64,000 nucleotides of DNA from Alphaproteobacteria bacterium (lineage in GTDB: Bacteria > Pseudomonadota > Alphaproteobacteria > UBA9655): NCBI GenBank assembly GCA_019752515.1, contig JAIEMB010000007.1, positions 1 to 64,000 on the forward strand, in the 5' to 3' direction. Positions 17,802-26,088 of this stretch are shown here, piece by piece. Each line of letters opens with the position of its first letter. Within the stretch, counting starts at the first letter, position 1. A program made the position numbers and the translations under genes. The notes below the pieces were generated by a model, which saw only the letters and a program-made list of their open reading frames with translations, was not told the origin of the DNA and did no database searches.

Positions 17802-17820
17802 AAAAACCCATGGGGTTTTT
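17802..17820 (+). terminator. Rho-independent terminator
   Basis: AAAAACCC, a short loop and GGGTTTTT form a hairpin with a T-run after the Cys-rich gene and before the convergent RelE-type toxin. Confidence 0.75.
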
Positions 17821-17840
17821 CAGAGGGATTCAAATTCATA

Positions 17841-18128
17841 TTAATTTAGTCGAGTGTGTGCTATTTTGTATACTTCTTCTTTATCTCTTTTTCCAACTGC
17901 AATCACTTGTACAGTCACTCTATCATTAACAACTTTATAAACCAGCCTGTATCTGGAAGCTCTAAGCTTAATCTTATAACAATCAACCATACCCGTTAAT
18001 CTATCCTTCGGAATACAGGGATTTTCAAGTCTTGTCACAAGTTTATTTTTAAATTGTTCTTTAATAGGAGGAGCTAGTTTATTCCACTCCTTCTTTGCTG
18101 ATTTTAAAAAAGTAAGTTTATAGGTCAT
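17841..18128 (-). CDS. RelE/ParE-superfamily toxin
   Basis: A 95-residue protein beginning TYKLTFLKSAKKEWNKL with the RelE-type core YKIKLRASRYRLVYKV and VIAVGKRDKEEVY. RelE proteins are ribosome-dependent mRNA endonucleases. The conserved basic and tyrosine positions are present, so it looks intact. It overlaps the antitoxin gene by 11 bp, the usual antitoxin-first order. Confidence 0.9.
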   Translation of the reverse strand: MTYKLTFLKSAKKEWNKLAPPIKEQFKNKLVTRLENPCIPKDRLTGMVDCYKIKLRASRYRLVYKVVNDRVTVQVIAVGKRDKEEVYKIAHTRLN

Positions 18129-18366
18129 TTATATTGACTTCAATCTCCTCCTCGTTCATTCTCTCCCTCACAATTTGTGCCAACTGTATATCCTCCAACA
18201 CGTCCATCATAGCCTCGTATATTTTTGTAGGGACACAATAAAAAACGGGCTCATTACGATTTAAAATGGCTAATACCTCTCCTTCAGCACTATTAACTGT
18301 TGCCATAGGATGCTTCTTAAGTTCTGTAATACTTGCGGTTAAGTTTGATAAAATCAGACGGGTCAT
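18118..18366 (-). CDS. Antitoxin of the Phd/YefM (StbD-like) type
   Basis: An 82-residue protein with an N-terminal Phd/YefM-like segment (ASITELKKHPMATVNSAEG), YCVPTKIYEAMMDVLED, and a C-terminal acidic region that would wrap the toxin. It lies upstream of and overlaps the RelE-type toxin. Such antitoxins usually repress their own promoter. Confidence 0.87.
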   Translation of the reverse strand: MTRLILSNLTASITELKKHPMATVNSAEGEVLAILNRNEPVFYCVPTKIYEAMMDVLEDIQLAQIVRERMNEEEIEVNINDL

Positions 18367-18495
18367 TATTAGCTCCTTAATACTTATAGAATAGCACCTT
18401 TTATAGCCTCTTTCAAGATGTGTTTAAAAGTATTGTTAGGCTAACTGTGAATGTATACGAGAAATTTCATTCCAATACTACATAGCCCTGTAAAC

Positions 18496-19773
18496 TTAAG
18501 CCCTTACAAATTTCGCTGCAAAAAAACCATCCGTATTATTTTGATGAGGAGATAGAGACAGGAAATCATGCCCATCTAAACCACACGGAACGAGTCTGAA
18601 CTGAGGGTTGTTTTCAAGGAAACTCTTTGTAACGTCCTCATTTTCTTCACAAAAGAGAGAACACGTTGCATAAACGAGGTATCCTTCACGCTTAACAAGA
18701 CGTGCAGCAACAGCTAAAAGACTTTTCTGAAGCTCAACGAGCTCCGAAATATCATTGGCCGTAATGTTCCATTTTTGATCTGGGTTGCGCCTCCATGTGC
18801 CACTTCCTGAGCAAGGAGCATCAACCAAGACTGAATCAAACCGATCTTTTTGGCGCTTAAGCCATTTATCATGAATGCCCGTTATCTCTCGCAATTCTAC
18901 GTTAAAGGCCCCTGCCCTTTTAAGTCTTTCCTTTGTCCGTTTTAATCTCCAAGCCGCCGTATCGGTTGCGATGACACGCCCCTTGTTCTGAAGAAGGGCC
19001 GCTAAAGCAAGTGTTTTTCCCCCTGCACCTGCACATAAATCCAAAATGCTTTGCCCTGGATGAGCATCCATCAAATTCACAACAAGTTGAGATCCTTCAT
19101 CTTGAACCTCCACCATACCCTCCTGAAAGGCTTTCGTTTGAGTTATATTCTCACGCCCTTCTATGCGTAATCCCCATGGAGAATGTTTCGTCAAGTTCAC
19201 TGGAAGCCCAGTCTTTTTTAAGTGTTCAAGCGCTTCTTCACGTGTTCCTTTGAGAGTATTTACCCTAAGGTCTAGTGGGGCTTGATGAAGGAAGGCTTGC
19301 ATTTCTATCGTTAAAGTGTCGCCGAAACGACGTTTCAAAAAAGGGAAAAGCCATTCAGGAAACTCTCCCTCAACCCATGGTGAAAGGTTATCAAGGATGG
19401 GAAGCTTTTCAAAGATCGAACACTCCGCATCCGTAAGCTTTTCTGGTGCATATTTTTCACCAGAAAATAAAATGCCAAATTTATCCCGCTGCATCTTTTC
19501 GAAGAGCCATAAATAAGCCAGCACACGGATTCTCGATGCTCGGAACGGCCCCATGAGAAGGGGAGATAGGCCTCGTTCCATAGCCCACCAATCACACGAT
19601 GCTCGATGACGCATAATGCCGTATATATAAGCCGAGACGGTTTGACGGTCTTTGGCCCCTATATAGCGACGAGTCTTAAAATATTCATGACAAACCTGAT
19701 CTAAAGGTTTCTTATCGTTAGCATGAAGCGTTAAAATCTCAATCACACTTTCAAGTCGTGCTGCATCTTTCAT
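18496..19773 (-). CDS. RsmB/NOP2-family RNA m5C methyltransferase
   Basis: A SAM-dependent cytosine-5 methyltransferase acting on rRNA. The 425-residue protein has an N-terminal helical (NusB-like) part, SAM motif LDLCAGAGGKTLALA (about 240-254), motif IV DAPCSGSGTWRRNPD and motif VI TCSLFCEENE; both cysteines (PC and TC) needed for catalysis are present. Its start overlaps the stop of rlmE (ATGA). The site specificity (C967 or other) is not provable here. Confidence 0.88.
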   Translation of the reverse strand: MKDAARLESVIEILTLHANDKKPLDQVCHEYFKTRRYIGAKDRQTVSAYIYGIMRHRASCDWWAMERGLSPLLMGPFRASRIRVLAYLWLFEKMQRDKFGILFSGEKYAPEKLTDAECSIFEKLPILDNLSPWVEGEFPEWLFPFLKRRFGDTLTIEMQAFLHQAPLDLRVNTLKGTREEALEHLKKTGLPVNLTKHSPWGLRIEGRENITQTKAFQEGMVEVQDEGSQLVVNLMDAHPGQSILDLCAGAGGKTLALAALLQNKGRVIATDTAAWRLKRTKERLKRAGAFNVELREITGIHDKWLKRQKDRFDSVLVDAPCSGSGTWRRNPDQKWNITANDISELVELQKSLLAVAARLVKREGYLVYATCSLFCEENEDVTKSFLENNPQFRLVPCGLDGHDFLSLSPHQNNTDGFFAAKFVRA

Positions 19774-20441
19774 GAACGGTATCCTAAGGCTACTACGTAT
19801 ATTTCAGCGGAATCAGAACGACTGGCAGGTGGTTTAAAATGAGTCACTTTTTCAAAGTGTCTTTTTAGTAAAACCAAAAGATCTTTTTCCGTACCTCCCC
19901 TAAGAACTTTTGCGATGAAACTCCCCCCTTGCACTAATACTTGTTGCGCAAAGTCAAAAGCTTCCTCTGCAAGAGCCATAATCCTTATGTGATCTGTTTG
20001 AGGGTGTCCCGTACTCGGTGCCGCCATATCGCTTAACACCACATGAGCCATCCCCATTAGCTCCCTTTTCAGCTCCCCCATAATCTCTGCCTCGAAAAAA
20101 TCCCCGCAGATTAAATGAGCTCCCATAAGAGGTTCCATCGCCATCAAGTCAATCCCAACAACGAGACCTTTTGACCCTACCCTTTCTAAGGCAACTTGTG
20201 TCCACCCCCCTGGAGCAGCTCCTAGATCAACAACGTGAGCGCCTGGTTTTAATATTCTAAACTTGTCATCAATTTCACTTAGTTTATAAGCGGCTCGAGA
20301 TCGATAGCCTGCTTTCTTTGCTTTTTGAACGTAGGGATCATTTAGCTGCCGCGCCAACCACCTTTGTGAGGATACGGTTCGTCCTCGTGAAGTCTTTATA
20401 CGAACCGTTAGAGAGCGACCAGATGAAGATTTTTGAGTCAT
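19770..20441 (-). CDS. rlmE: 23S rRNA 2'-O-methyltransferase RlmE (FtsJ/RrmJ)
   Basis: It methylates the 2'-O of a conserved uridine in the 23S A-loop. The 223-residue protein has YRSRAAYKLSEIDDKF (catalytic Lys), the SAM motif VDLGAAPGGWTQVA, LSDMAAPSTGH with catalytic Asp, and the final KVTHFKPPASRSDSAEIYV. Middle gene of ppx-rlmE-rsmB-like, with 4-bp overlaps on both sides. Confidence 0.95.
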   Translation of the reverse strand: MTQKSSSGRSLTVRIKTSRGRTVSSQRWLARQLNDPYVQKAKKAGYRSRAAYKLSEIDDKFRILKPGAHVVDLGAAPGGWTQVALERVGSKGLVVGIDLMAMEPLMGAHLICGDFFEAEIMGELKRELMGMAHVVLSDMAAPSTGHPQTDHIRIMALAEEAFDFAQQVLVQGGSFIAKVLRGGTEKDLLVLLKRHFEKVTHFKPPASRSDSAEIYVVALGYRS

Positions 20442-21430
20442 GGTTGCATTAAATCCAAAAGGATTCCCTCTCGTACCCCACGATCAGCAACTCTCACGGG
20501 ATTAATTGGAAAAACATCATAAATTCCTTCAAAAATCGCAACTCCCCCCATCACAAGATCGGCCCTCATAGGACCAATACAAGGATGCAACAAACGCCTT
20601 TCAGGCGTCATTGCATAGAGATTTGAAATTGTTCGCTTGATAATTTCAGGCGTAAGATGCAAGCCATTAACTTGCATCCGATCATAGCGATCAAGATTCA
20701 TATGAAGGGCTGCCAATGTTGTTACTGTCCCACTGGTTCCAATCAATTGAATATTCTTGCGTCTAAGTTGAGGATAAATATAGGCTTTATCAGAGAACAT
20801 TTTCATTTCTTCGGCTACAGCTTTCCTAATTTTCTGAAGGAAGAAAAAGGGAGACGACTCATATCGTAAGGTTTCCGCAACTGTTACAACCCCAAGTGAC
20901 AAGGAAGTCCAGTCAATAATCTGAGGAAGTTTATGAGGAAAAAGCTCCATCCACATCACTTCAGTACTTCCTCCTCCAATGTCGAAAGCAATTGCATAAC
21001 GCGTACTTGCATCTAATAAATCAGCACACCCCACAATGGCAAGACGAGCTTCCTCAGCTGTCGAAATGACTTCTAACTTAAGTCCAGTTTTAGAAAATAT
21101 TGCATCTAAAAATTCTTCTCGATTTGAAGCTTCTCGACATGCTGCGGTTGCCACAAAACGAGTACGGACGATATTATAAGATTTTATTTTTTGAGCACAT
21201 ATGGAAAGGGCCGACAAAGCTCTACGGGTTGCTTCTTCTGAAATATGCCCCTTTGTTGCGAGCTCATCCCCAAGGCGAAGAATTCTAACAAACGAATCCA
21301 CTACCTCTGGACCTTTTGGTGTGAGCTCAGCAATCAGCAATCGACACGTATTTGTACCCAAATCAAGAGCAGCTATATACTCTTGGGCCCCTTTCTTATC
21401 AAGATCATTTAAAACTCCAACCATGCTCAT
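20438..21430 (-). CDS. Ppx/GppA-family phosphatase
   Basis: An exopolyphosphatase or guanosine pentaphosphate phosphatase of the ASKHA fold. Phosphate-binding loops are ALDLGTNTCRLLIAE (about 22-36) and FDIGGGSTEVMW (about 148-159). The 330-residue length is the short form without the C-terminal HD domain. It is adjacent to rlmE as in many alphaproteobacteria, which suggests a link between stringent/phosphate metabolism and rRNA modification. Substrate not resolvable. Confidence 0.9.
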   Translation of the reverse strand: MSMVGVLNDLDKKGAQEYIAALDLGTNTCRLLIAELTPKGPEVVDSFVRILRLGDELATKGHISEEATRRALSALSICAQKIKSYNIVRTRFVATAACREASNREEFLDAIFSKTGLKLEVISTAEEARLAIVGCADLLDASTRYAIAFDIGGGSTEVMWMELFPHKLPQIIDWTSLSLGVVTVAETLRYESSPFFFLQKIRKAVAEEMKMFSDKAYIYPQLRRKNIQLIGTSGTVTTLAALHMNLDRYDRMQVNGLHLTPEIIKRTISNLYAMTPERRLLHPCIGPMRADLVMGGVAIFEGIYDVFPINPVRVADRGVREGILLDLMQP

Positions 21431-21546
21431 ACCCTAAATCGACATGCCACGCCCAGCAATTTATTATATGGGGGCAAAAAAGTTAATTTAAAAGAGAAAT
21501 CTATTATATACTACATTCATTTATGATATGTTATAAAAATACGTGA

Positions 21547-21574
21547 TTGTTTTTGAGGTTGTTCATCATATAAA
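21547..21574 (+). promoter_or_regulatory. Candidate sigma-70-like promoter for the MNIO operon
   Basis: TTGTTT (21547-21552), a 16-bp spacer and TATAAA (21569-21574) lie 27 bp before the precursor gene start. No clear operator palindrome was found, so copper or stress regulation cannot be asserted. Confidence 0.35.
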
Positions 21575-21600
21575 AAGAACCAAAAAAGGAGTTGACTTTA

Positions 21601-21837
21601 ATGAAAAATAAATCTTTAACCTCCCTTCTTGCCGCAGCTTTTGGTCTTATTCAACTGGAGGCCGCTAGTGCTCAAGAACAAGGGAAAACAGAACAGAACG
21701 AGGCTGAACTCCTTAAAATACAAAAGACTGATTGCGGGGCTAATAAATGTCCTACTACCGCAAAAGAAGAAGATGAGACAACTCCCGCGTATCCTAAAGG
21801 AGCTTCAGAGCGAATCCAACGCCCGACTACAAATTAA
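21601..21837 (+). CDS. Putative exported two-cysteine RiPP precursor (HvfA-like) of the MNIO operon
   Basis: A 78-residue protein. The ATG at 21601 is chosen over an upstream TTG because aaaggag sits 8-9 nt before it. MKNKSLTSLLAAAFGLIQLEAASAQ is a clear signal peptide. The rest is hydrophilic with only two cysteines, in DCGANKC. The C-G-x-x-K-C spacing matches one unit of the EGKCG repeats of HvfA-type precursors, which MNIO enzymes modify. Directly downstream are DUF692, DUF2063 and DoxX genes, the set that accompanies such precursors. Inference: the cysteines are the modification sites and the product binds copper. No homologue is known to me with such a minimal core. Confidence 0.7.
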   Translation: MKNKSLTSLLAAAFGLIQLEAASAQEQGKTEQNEAELLKIQKTDCGANKCPTTAKEEDETTPAYPKGASERIQRPTTN

Positions 21838-21848
21838 ATCTACTTGAG

Positions 21849-22715
21849 TTGAGTAGGGTGCTTGTAGAAAGATTAAACCCTAAAAAGAGAGTTGGTGTCG
21901 GTTTACGACATCCCCATTATGCTTACGTTTTAGAAAACAAGCCTTCCATTGAATGGTTCGAGGTTCATAGCGAGAATTTCTTTGCGAAAGGAGGCCCCGC
22001 TCGCTACCTTTTAGAAAAAATATGTTATGATTATCCCTTAAGTCTGCACGGGGTTGGTCTCTCCTTAGGGTCAGCCCAAAAACTCGATACAAATCATTTA
22101 AAGAATTTAAAAGAGCTGATATCACGCTTTTCTCCTTTTCTTATTTCAGAACATCTCTCCTGGTCAAACGTTCAAGGCTCTTATTTGCCCGATCTTTTGC
22201 CCGTTCCCTATACTGATGAATCACTTCAAATTCTCGCCCAACATATTGATGAAACACAATCCTATTTGAAACGAGAAATCCTCATTGAAAATCCTTCATC
22301 CTATATAGAGTTTAATAGCTCCACCTATCATGAAGCAGAATTCTTGACGACCCTCTGTCAAATGACAGGCGCTAAAATTTTGCTTGATATCAATAACATA
22401 TACGTTTCTTCTATAAATCATGGTTGGAATGCTAGCGCATACCTAAGCTCCATTCCTCCCCATCTGGTTGGCGAAATCCACCTTGCAGGACATACACACA
22501 GAACCTTTCAAGATGGCTCACGCCTCCTTATTGATGATCATGGGTCTCCCATTTGTGATGAGGTATGGGACTTATATAATCAATCTTTACAAATGGGCGT
22601 TCGCGTCCCCACGTTAATTGAATGGGACACGAATATTCCCTCGTTTGACATATTAATGAGGGAAGTTAAGAAAACTGAAATGTGTATGGGACAAGAGGGA
22701 CTGCTCCATGGGTAG
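21849..22715 (+). CDS. DUF692 / MNIO-family peptide maturase (HvfB/BufB-like)
   Basis: A multinuclear non-haem iron oxidative enzyme with a TIM-barrel fold; family members convert Cys in precursor peptides to oxazolone-thioamide or thiooxazole groups. The 288-residue protein has the usual ligand motifs: VGLRHPHY, LHGVGLSLG, ISEHLSW, IENPSSY, LLDINNIY, GEIHLAGH, IDDHGSP and LIEWDTNIPS. The start is uncertain: TTG at 21849 or GTG at 21858; neither has an ideal ribosome-binding site and translation may be coupled to the precursor gene ending at 21837. It overlaps the DUF2063 gene by 8 bp. Confidence 0.92.
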   Translation: MSRVLVERLNPKKRVGVGLRHPHYAYVLENKPSIEWFEVHSENFFAKGGPARYLLEKICYDYPLSLHGVGLSLGSAQKLDTNHLKNLKELISRFSPFLISEHLSWSNVQGSYLPDLLPVPYTDESLQILAQHIDETQSYLKREILIENPSSYIEFNSSTYHEAEFLTTLCQMTGAKILLDINNIYVSSINHGWNASAYLSSIPPHLVGEIHLAGHTHRTFQDGSRLLIDDHGSPICDEVWDLYNQSLQMGVRVPTLIEWDTNIPSFDILMREVKKTEMCMGQEGLLHG

Positions 22716-23472
22716 TCTTTTCTCCCTTCAAGAGGAATTTTTAAAATTTTTTCTAAATTCATCTTTCTCATTAGAATCAATCAAGGCCAATGGAGTTAAG
22801 CCTCACAATCGGCTCAGTATTTATCGCAACAATATTACCGAAGCGCTGAGAAAAGCTCTTTTTCTGACATATCCCTTAACTTGGGAGCTTATTGGTGAAG
22901 AATGCGCAAATGGTGCAGCTTACGCTTTTATCCGTGAAGGAACCTCTTTACCAATGGTTGGGAATCTTGAGGAGTGGGGAGAAAATTTTCCCGACTTCTT
23001 AGAGAAATTCCTTCCTACGCAAAGTCTTTCATATCTACCTGATTTTGCACGATTTGAATGGCTTAAGCATCTGGCTTATAGAGCAAAAGATGCAACTCCT
23101 TTAGATTCACATGATTTTAAAGGCATGGATCCGGAAAGCTACAGTAAGCTTATTTTAAAGCTGCACCCTTCAGCTCAACTTTTTTCTTCTCTCTTCCCAT
23201 TGGACCAAATTTTATCTGTCGTAGAGGGTGCTGTTGATTCCACCCAGCTAGAAAATCGAAAATCACACGTTCTTATTATAAGGCCGTTTCAATCTGTAAA
23301 TGTGCATTGGTTATCAGAACCTTACTTTTTGTTCTTTGCTCTCTTGGAACAGGGACTCTCTTTAAGAGAAACATTGGAAGAATTAGACGATACGGAAATA
23401 CAATTGTATGAAATCCTTTCCTTTTCTCTCAAAAATAGGTTATTTTCAACATATAACTTTGTAAAACTATAA
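22708..23472 (+). CDS. DUF2063 family RiPP maturation partner (HvfC/BufC-like)
   Basis: A 254-residue protein with the DUF2063 N-terminal domain: LQEEFLKFFLN, RLSIYRNNITEALRKAL and FIREGTSLPMVGNLEEWGENFPDFLE, then PDFARFEWLKHLAY. In characterised systems this protein forms a complex with the MNIO enzyme and helps recognise the precursor peptide. It overlaps the MNIO gene by 8 bp and is followed 2 bp later by doxX, so this is a tight operon. Confidence 0.9.
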   Translation: MGSLFSLQEEFLKFFLNSSFSLESIKANGVKPHNRLSIYRNNITEALRKALFLTYPLTWELIGEECANGAAYAFIREGTSLPMVGNLEEWGENFPDFLEKFLPTQSLSYLPDFARFEWLKHLAYRAKDATPLDSHDFKGMDPESYSKLILKLHPSAQLFSSLFPLDQILSVVEGAVDSTQLENRKSHVLIIRPFQSVNVHWLSEPYFLFFALLEQGLSLRETLEELDDTEIQLYEILSFSLKNRLFSTYNFVKL

Positions 23473-23474
23473 AA

Positions 23475-23948
23475 ATGGCAAATCAGATGGCGTTATCTCA
23501 ATCAATATGCAGAGTGTATTTTAAAATTATCTTTTTTATGGAACGATTCGTTGGTCCTTTTCTTTTTTTATTCATCCGTTTTTGGGTTGCTCGCATTTTT
23601 TGGGACTCGGGTCGCTGTAAAATACAAAGCTGGCCCACAACGGTCATGTTATTTAAAAACGAGTACAAAGTTCCCTTTCTAAGCGCTGATTTTGCAGCCT
23701 TTTCAGCTACGGCAATTGAGCTTATCTGCCCTATACTTCTCATCATAGGACTTGCCTCTCGTTTTGCTGCCATCCCCATGCTCATCATGGCCGCCGTCAT
23801 TCAGTGTGTATATCTTTGCTCAAATGAACATATTTATTGGTCCATTTTGCTAGGTCTCATTATTTGTTATGGTCCAGGGAAAATTTCCTTGGATTTCTTT
23901 ATAAGAAAGTGGCTAGGCCCAAAAGATAAAGATTCGCAATTCTGCTAA
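23475..23948 (+). CDS. DoxX-family inner-membrane protein of the MNIO operon
   Basis: A 157-residue protein with about four hydrophobic segments and the DoxX pattern FLFIRFWVARIFWDSGRCKIQSW and AAFSATAIELICPILLIIGL. DoxX-like proteins are the usual fourth member of Hvf/bufferin-type operons; the role there is unresolved (redox or membrane handling of the product). Ends 10 bp before rsmD. Confidence 0.87.
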   Translation: MANQMALSQSICRVYFKIIFFMERFVGPFLFLFIRFWVARIFWDSGRCKIQSWPTTVMLFKNEYKVPFLSADFAAFSATAIELICPILLIIGLASRFAAIPMLIMAAVIQCVYLCSNEHIYWSILLGLIICYGPGKISLDFFIRKWLGPKDKDSQFC

Positions 23949-23958
23949 GACCTTCTTC

Positions 23959-24537
23959 ATGCGAATTGTCGGAGGAAAATACCGCGGAAAAAAACTAATT
24001 TCACCAGATACTCCAGGAACGCGCCCAACTTCCGATCGTACGCGAGAGACCATTTTTAACATTTTACTCCATAATCCTATGCTAGGGCCAAATGCGCTTA
24101 TTAATAAAGCTATCTTGGATGTATTCGCTGGTACCGGTGCTCTAGGACTCGAAGCTTTTTCACGAGGTGCTAGTTCTGTCACTTTTATAGAAAACAATAA
24201 GGCTGCTCTTATAACATTACATATGAATGTTAAAGCCTTTGGGCTTCTACCCTCATCTGTCTTGGAACAAGATGTTCGCGATCTTGGATACGTTTCTAAG
24301 CCCTTTGATCTTGTTTTTTTAGATCCACCTTATCAGAAAGGTCTCATTTCCTCTGCTTTAGATCAGCTTTTATCACACGGTTGGCTCTCTAAAAAAGCCG
24401 TGATCGTTATGGAAATAGCAAAAAATGAATCATTTGTGGTTCCTTCCTACCTTACCCCTATTACGGAACGTACAGTTGGACCCGCAAAAATTATATTTAG
24501 CAGACTCGTCGAGAACATTAGCATTAACCATTATTAA
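23959..24537 (+). CDS. rsmD: 16S rRNA (guanine966-N2)-methyltransferase RsmD
   Basis: 192 residues. N-terminal MRIVGGKYRGKKL and TRPTSDRTRETIFNIL are specific to the family. SAM motif LDVFAGTGALGLEAFSRG (about 54-71) and catalytic FLDPPY (about 117-122) are intact. It is 10 bp after doxX, probably read from the same transcript but without functional link. Confidence 0.93.
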   Translation: MRIVGGKYRGKKLISPDTPGTRPTSDRTRETIFNILLHNPMLGPNALINKAILDVFAGTGALGLEAFSRGASSVTFIENNKAALITLHMNVKAFGLLPSSVLEQDVRDLGYVSKPFDLVFLDPPYQKGLISSALDQLLSHGWLSKKAVIVMEIAKNESFVVPSYLTPITERTVGPAKIIFSRLVENISINHY

Positions 24538-24608
24538 ATTACTATATTGTATTATTATAATATGAATGATAGTTTTTTTGTTTACAATTCACTATAAGGA
24601 TTTGTCTT

Positions 24609-24941
24609 ATGCTAAGCATAGAGGAAGCTCGGAGAAAAATTAGAGTTTTAAAGCGCTTTTACATGGAAGTGATTAATTATTTTATCGTAAACATGGTTTT
24701 GATCCTTCTTTGGCTCACCCTTGATAGAAGCGGAACATTTTGGCCTAAGTATGTTATTGTCATTTGGGGTTTTGTTCTTGTATTTAAAGCTTATCGTCTC
24801 AAGATTGTTCCTTTACTCTTTCACCGTCACTCTCTCCTAGATCACAATTGGGAAGAGAAAAAAGTACGCGAGCTAATGCGACGTCAGGACGCTTTTTCCA
24901 AAGGCTCTTCAAAGAAAAACGACAGGAATAAACAAAACTGA
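24609..24941 (+). CDS. Small two-TM (2TM domain) membrane protein
   Basis: 110 residues: a short amphipathic start (EEARRKIRVLKRFYMEVINY), two hydrophobic segments (FIVNMVLILLWLTL and YVIVIWGFVLVFKAY), and a basic-acidic tail (NWEEKKVRELMRRQDAF). This fits the 2TM-domain proteins often fused to LytTR or histidine kinases; here it stands alone. Function unknown. A separate gene with aagga upstream. Confidence 0.6.
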   Translation: MLSIEEARRKIRVLKRFYMEVINYFIVNMVLILLWLTLDRSGTFWPKYVIVIWGFVLVFKAYRLKIVPLLFHRHSLLDHNWEEKKVRELMRRQDAFSKGSSKKNDRNKQN

Positions 24942-25028
24942 AACTCCCTAAAGCTACAAGATTTTTTCTTCTTGCATCCAACAGGGGTGGACAAAGGAGA
25001 AATTTTTATCTATAGAGCTAGCTGGTGG

Positions 25029-25104
25029 GCCCAGATAGCTCAGTTGGTAGAGCAAGGGACTGAAAATCCCTGTGTCGGCGGTTCAATTCCGTCTCTGGGC
25101 ACCA
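25029..25104 (+). tRNA. tRNA-Phe (GAA)
   Basis: A 76-nt cloverleaf: acceptor GCCCAGA paired with TCTGGGC, anticodon arm AGGGA-CTGAAAA-TCCCT with anticodon GAA, T-arm GGCGG-TTCAATT-CCGTC, and an encoded ACCA 3' end. Confidence 0.97.
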
Positions 25105-25119
25105 CCTATTTTTATTTTA

Positions 25120-25196
25120 GGCGGAGTAGCTCAGCTGGTTAGAGCAGCGGAATCATAATCCGTTTGTCGGGGGTTCAAGTCCCTCCTCCGCTACCA
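25120..25196 (+). tRNA. tRNA-Met (CAT), elongator
   Basis: A 77-nt cloverleaf: acceptor GGCGGAG with CTCCGCT (first pair G:U), anticodon loop ATCATAA giving CAT, T-loop TTCAAGT, encoded CCA. It resembles alphaproteobacterial elongator tRNA-Met and lacks the three G:C pairs of initiator tRNA. It lies 15 bp after tRNA-Phe, probably one transcript. Confidence 0.93.
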
Positions 25197-25214
25197 CTTA
25201 TTTAAAGGTTATTT

Positions 25215-25439
25215 ATGCGTCTTTTTTTTGCTATTTTTTTACCTTTTTTAGCTTTCTTTACCATTGACAGGCCACTTGCCGGATTTATTTGCCTCATTTT
25301 ACAACTTACGATTTTAGGATGGCTGCCAGCCGCTCTCTGGGCTGTCTATGCAGTTGGGCAATATGAAACAGAAAAAAAAATTAAAGAAAGTCACCAACGG
25401 TATAAACAAATGCACGAAGTAAATCATTTCTTTTTTTGA
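25215..25439 (+). CDS. Pmp3/YqaE-type small membrane protein
   Basis: 74 residues with two hydrophobic segments: FFAIFLPFLAFF and ICLILQLTILGWLPAALWAVYAV. The pattern LPFLAFF...LTILGWLPAALWA matches the Pmp3/UPF0057 membrane-proteolipid family, linked in other organisms to ion homeostasis and stress. The charged C-terminal tail is longer than the core. It starts 18 bp after tRNA-Met. Confidence 0.65.
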   Translation: MRLFFAIFLPFLAFFTIDRPLAGFICLILQLTILGWLPAALWAVYAVGQYETEKKIKESHQRYKQMHEVNHFFF

Positions 25440-25450
25440 AATAAACTAAC

Positions 25451-25506
25451 CTTTTGAAAGATATAGAAAAAAAGAAAGCCGTAACTTTCAAAAGATAGTA
25501 TATAAT
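25451..25506 (+). promoter_or_regulatory. Inverted repeat and -10 box before small exported protein genes
   Basis: CTTTTGAAAG (25451-25460) recurs as the exact complement CTTTCAAAAG (25485-25494), followed by TATAAT (25501-25506). No good -35 is visible. It may be an operator or the terminator of the preceding gene. Confidence 0.3.
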
Positions 25507-25533
25507 AAAGCTAGCAAAACAAAGGGAGAGTCT

Positions 25534-25752
25534 ATGCGCTTAAGAATTTCATCTATGCTTGCCGGTGGGGTTATGTTCTCAACAACTTTGGAAGCAACTG
25601 ATTTAAAAGAAATTTCTTCCTCAACTCCTAAGCAAAATCCTCCGAAAGAACACTCTTCTCGTGATGATCTTAAAACTTTAAAAGCTGCCCATCATTTTAA
25701 CGAAATTTTTGACAACTACGGTACTGGCGGCCTCGGGTACGAACCATTTTAA
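25534..25752 (+). CDS. Small exported protein, unknown
   Basis: 72 residues: likely signal peptide MRLRISSMLAGGVMFSTTLEA, then a hydrophilic stretch ending GTGGLGYEPF. A good ribosome-binding site (aaaggga) precedes the ATG. No family recognised. It lies 17 bp before a lipoprotein gene, probably the same transcript. Confidence 0.6.
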   Translation: MRLRISSMLAGGVMFSTTLEATDLKEISSSTPKQNPPKEHSSRDDLKTLKAAHHFNEIFDNYGTGGLGYEPF

Positions 25753-25769
25753 TTTATAAAGGAATCACA

Positions 25770-26045
25770 ATGTTAATCTCTCACTGGAAAAAAATTTCTT
25801 TTTTAATGTGCACAGCTGTTGTTTTGACAAACTGCGGCCCTAAGAAAAAAGAAGAACTTCCTTCCACTCCACCTAAAATGGAAGCACCAACTGTTCAACC
25901 TCAAACCGCTTTACCAGCACCTGCCAAACCAACGGAGACAAAAGAAGCTTCTTTAATACCTCCAAAGCCTGAAGATACCCTTACACCCCAACAAAGAGAA
26001 AAACTTATTATTGAGGAAGAGGAGCTTGAGCCTTTCCCAGGCTAA
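25770..26045 (+). CDS. Small proline-rich lipoprotein
   Basis: 91 residues: signal peptide with lipobox VLTNC (Cys about 24), then a Pro/Lys/Glu-rich chain ending EEEELEPFPG. It resembles small lipoproteins of the LptM/YifL type in having a CG start and a disordered proline-rich tail, but the assignment is not secure. Followed by a terminator at 26058-26081. Confidence 0.65.
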   Translation: MLISHWKKISFLMCTAVVLTNCGPKKKEELPSTPPKMEAPTVQPQTALPAPAKPTETKEASLIPPKPEDTLTPQQREKLIIEEEELEPFPG

Positions 26046-26057
26046 GACATAGCCAAT

Positions 26058-26081
26058 AACTCCCAGTATAACTGGGAGTTT
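26058..26081 (+). terminator. Hairpin terminator after the lipoprotein gene
   Basis: AACTCCCAG, a short loop and CTGGGAGTTT form a 9-bp stem 13 bp after the stop codon, with a short T-run. Confidence 0.65.
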
Positions 26082-26088
26082 GAATGGG

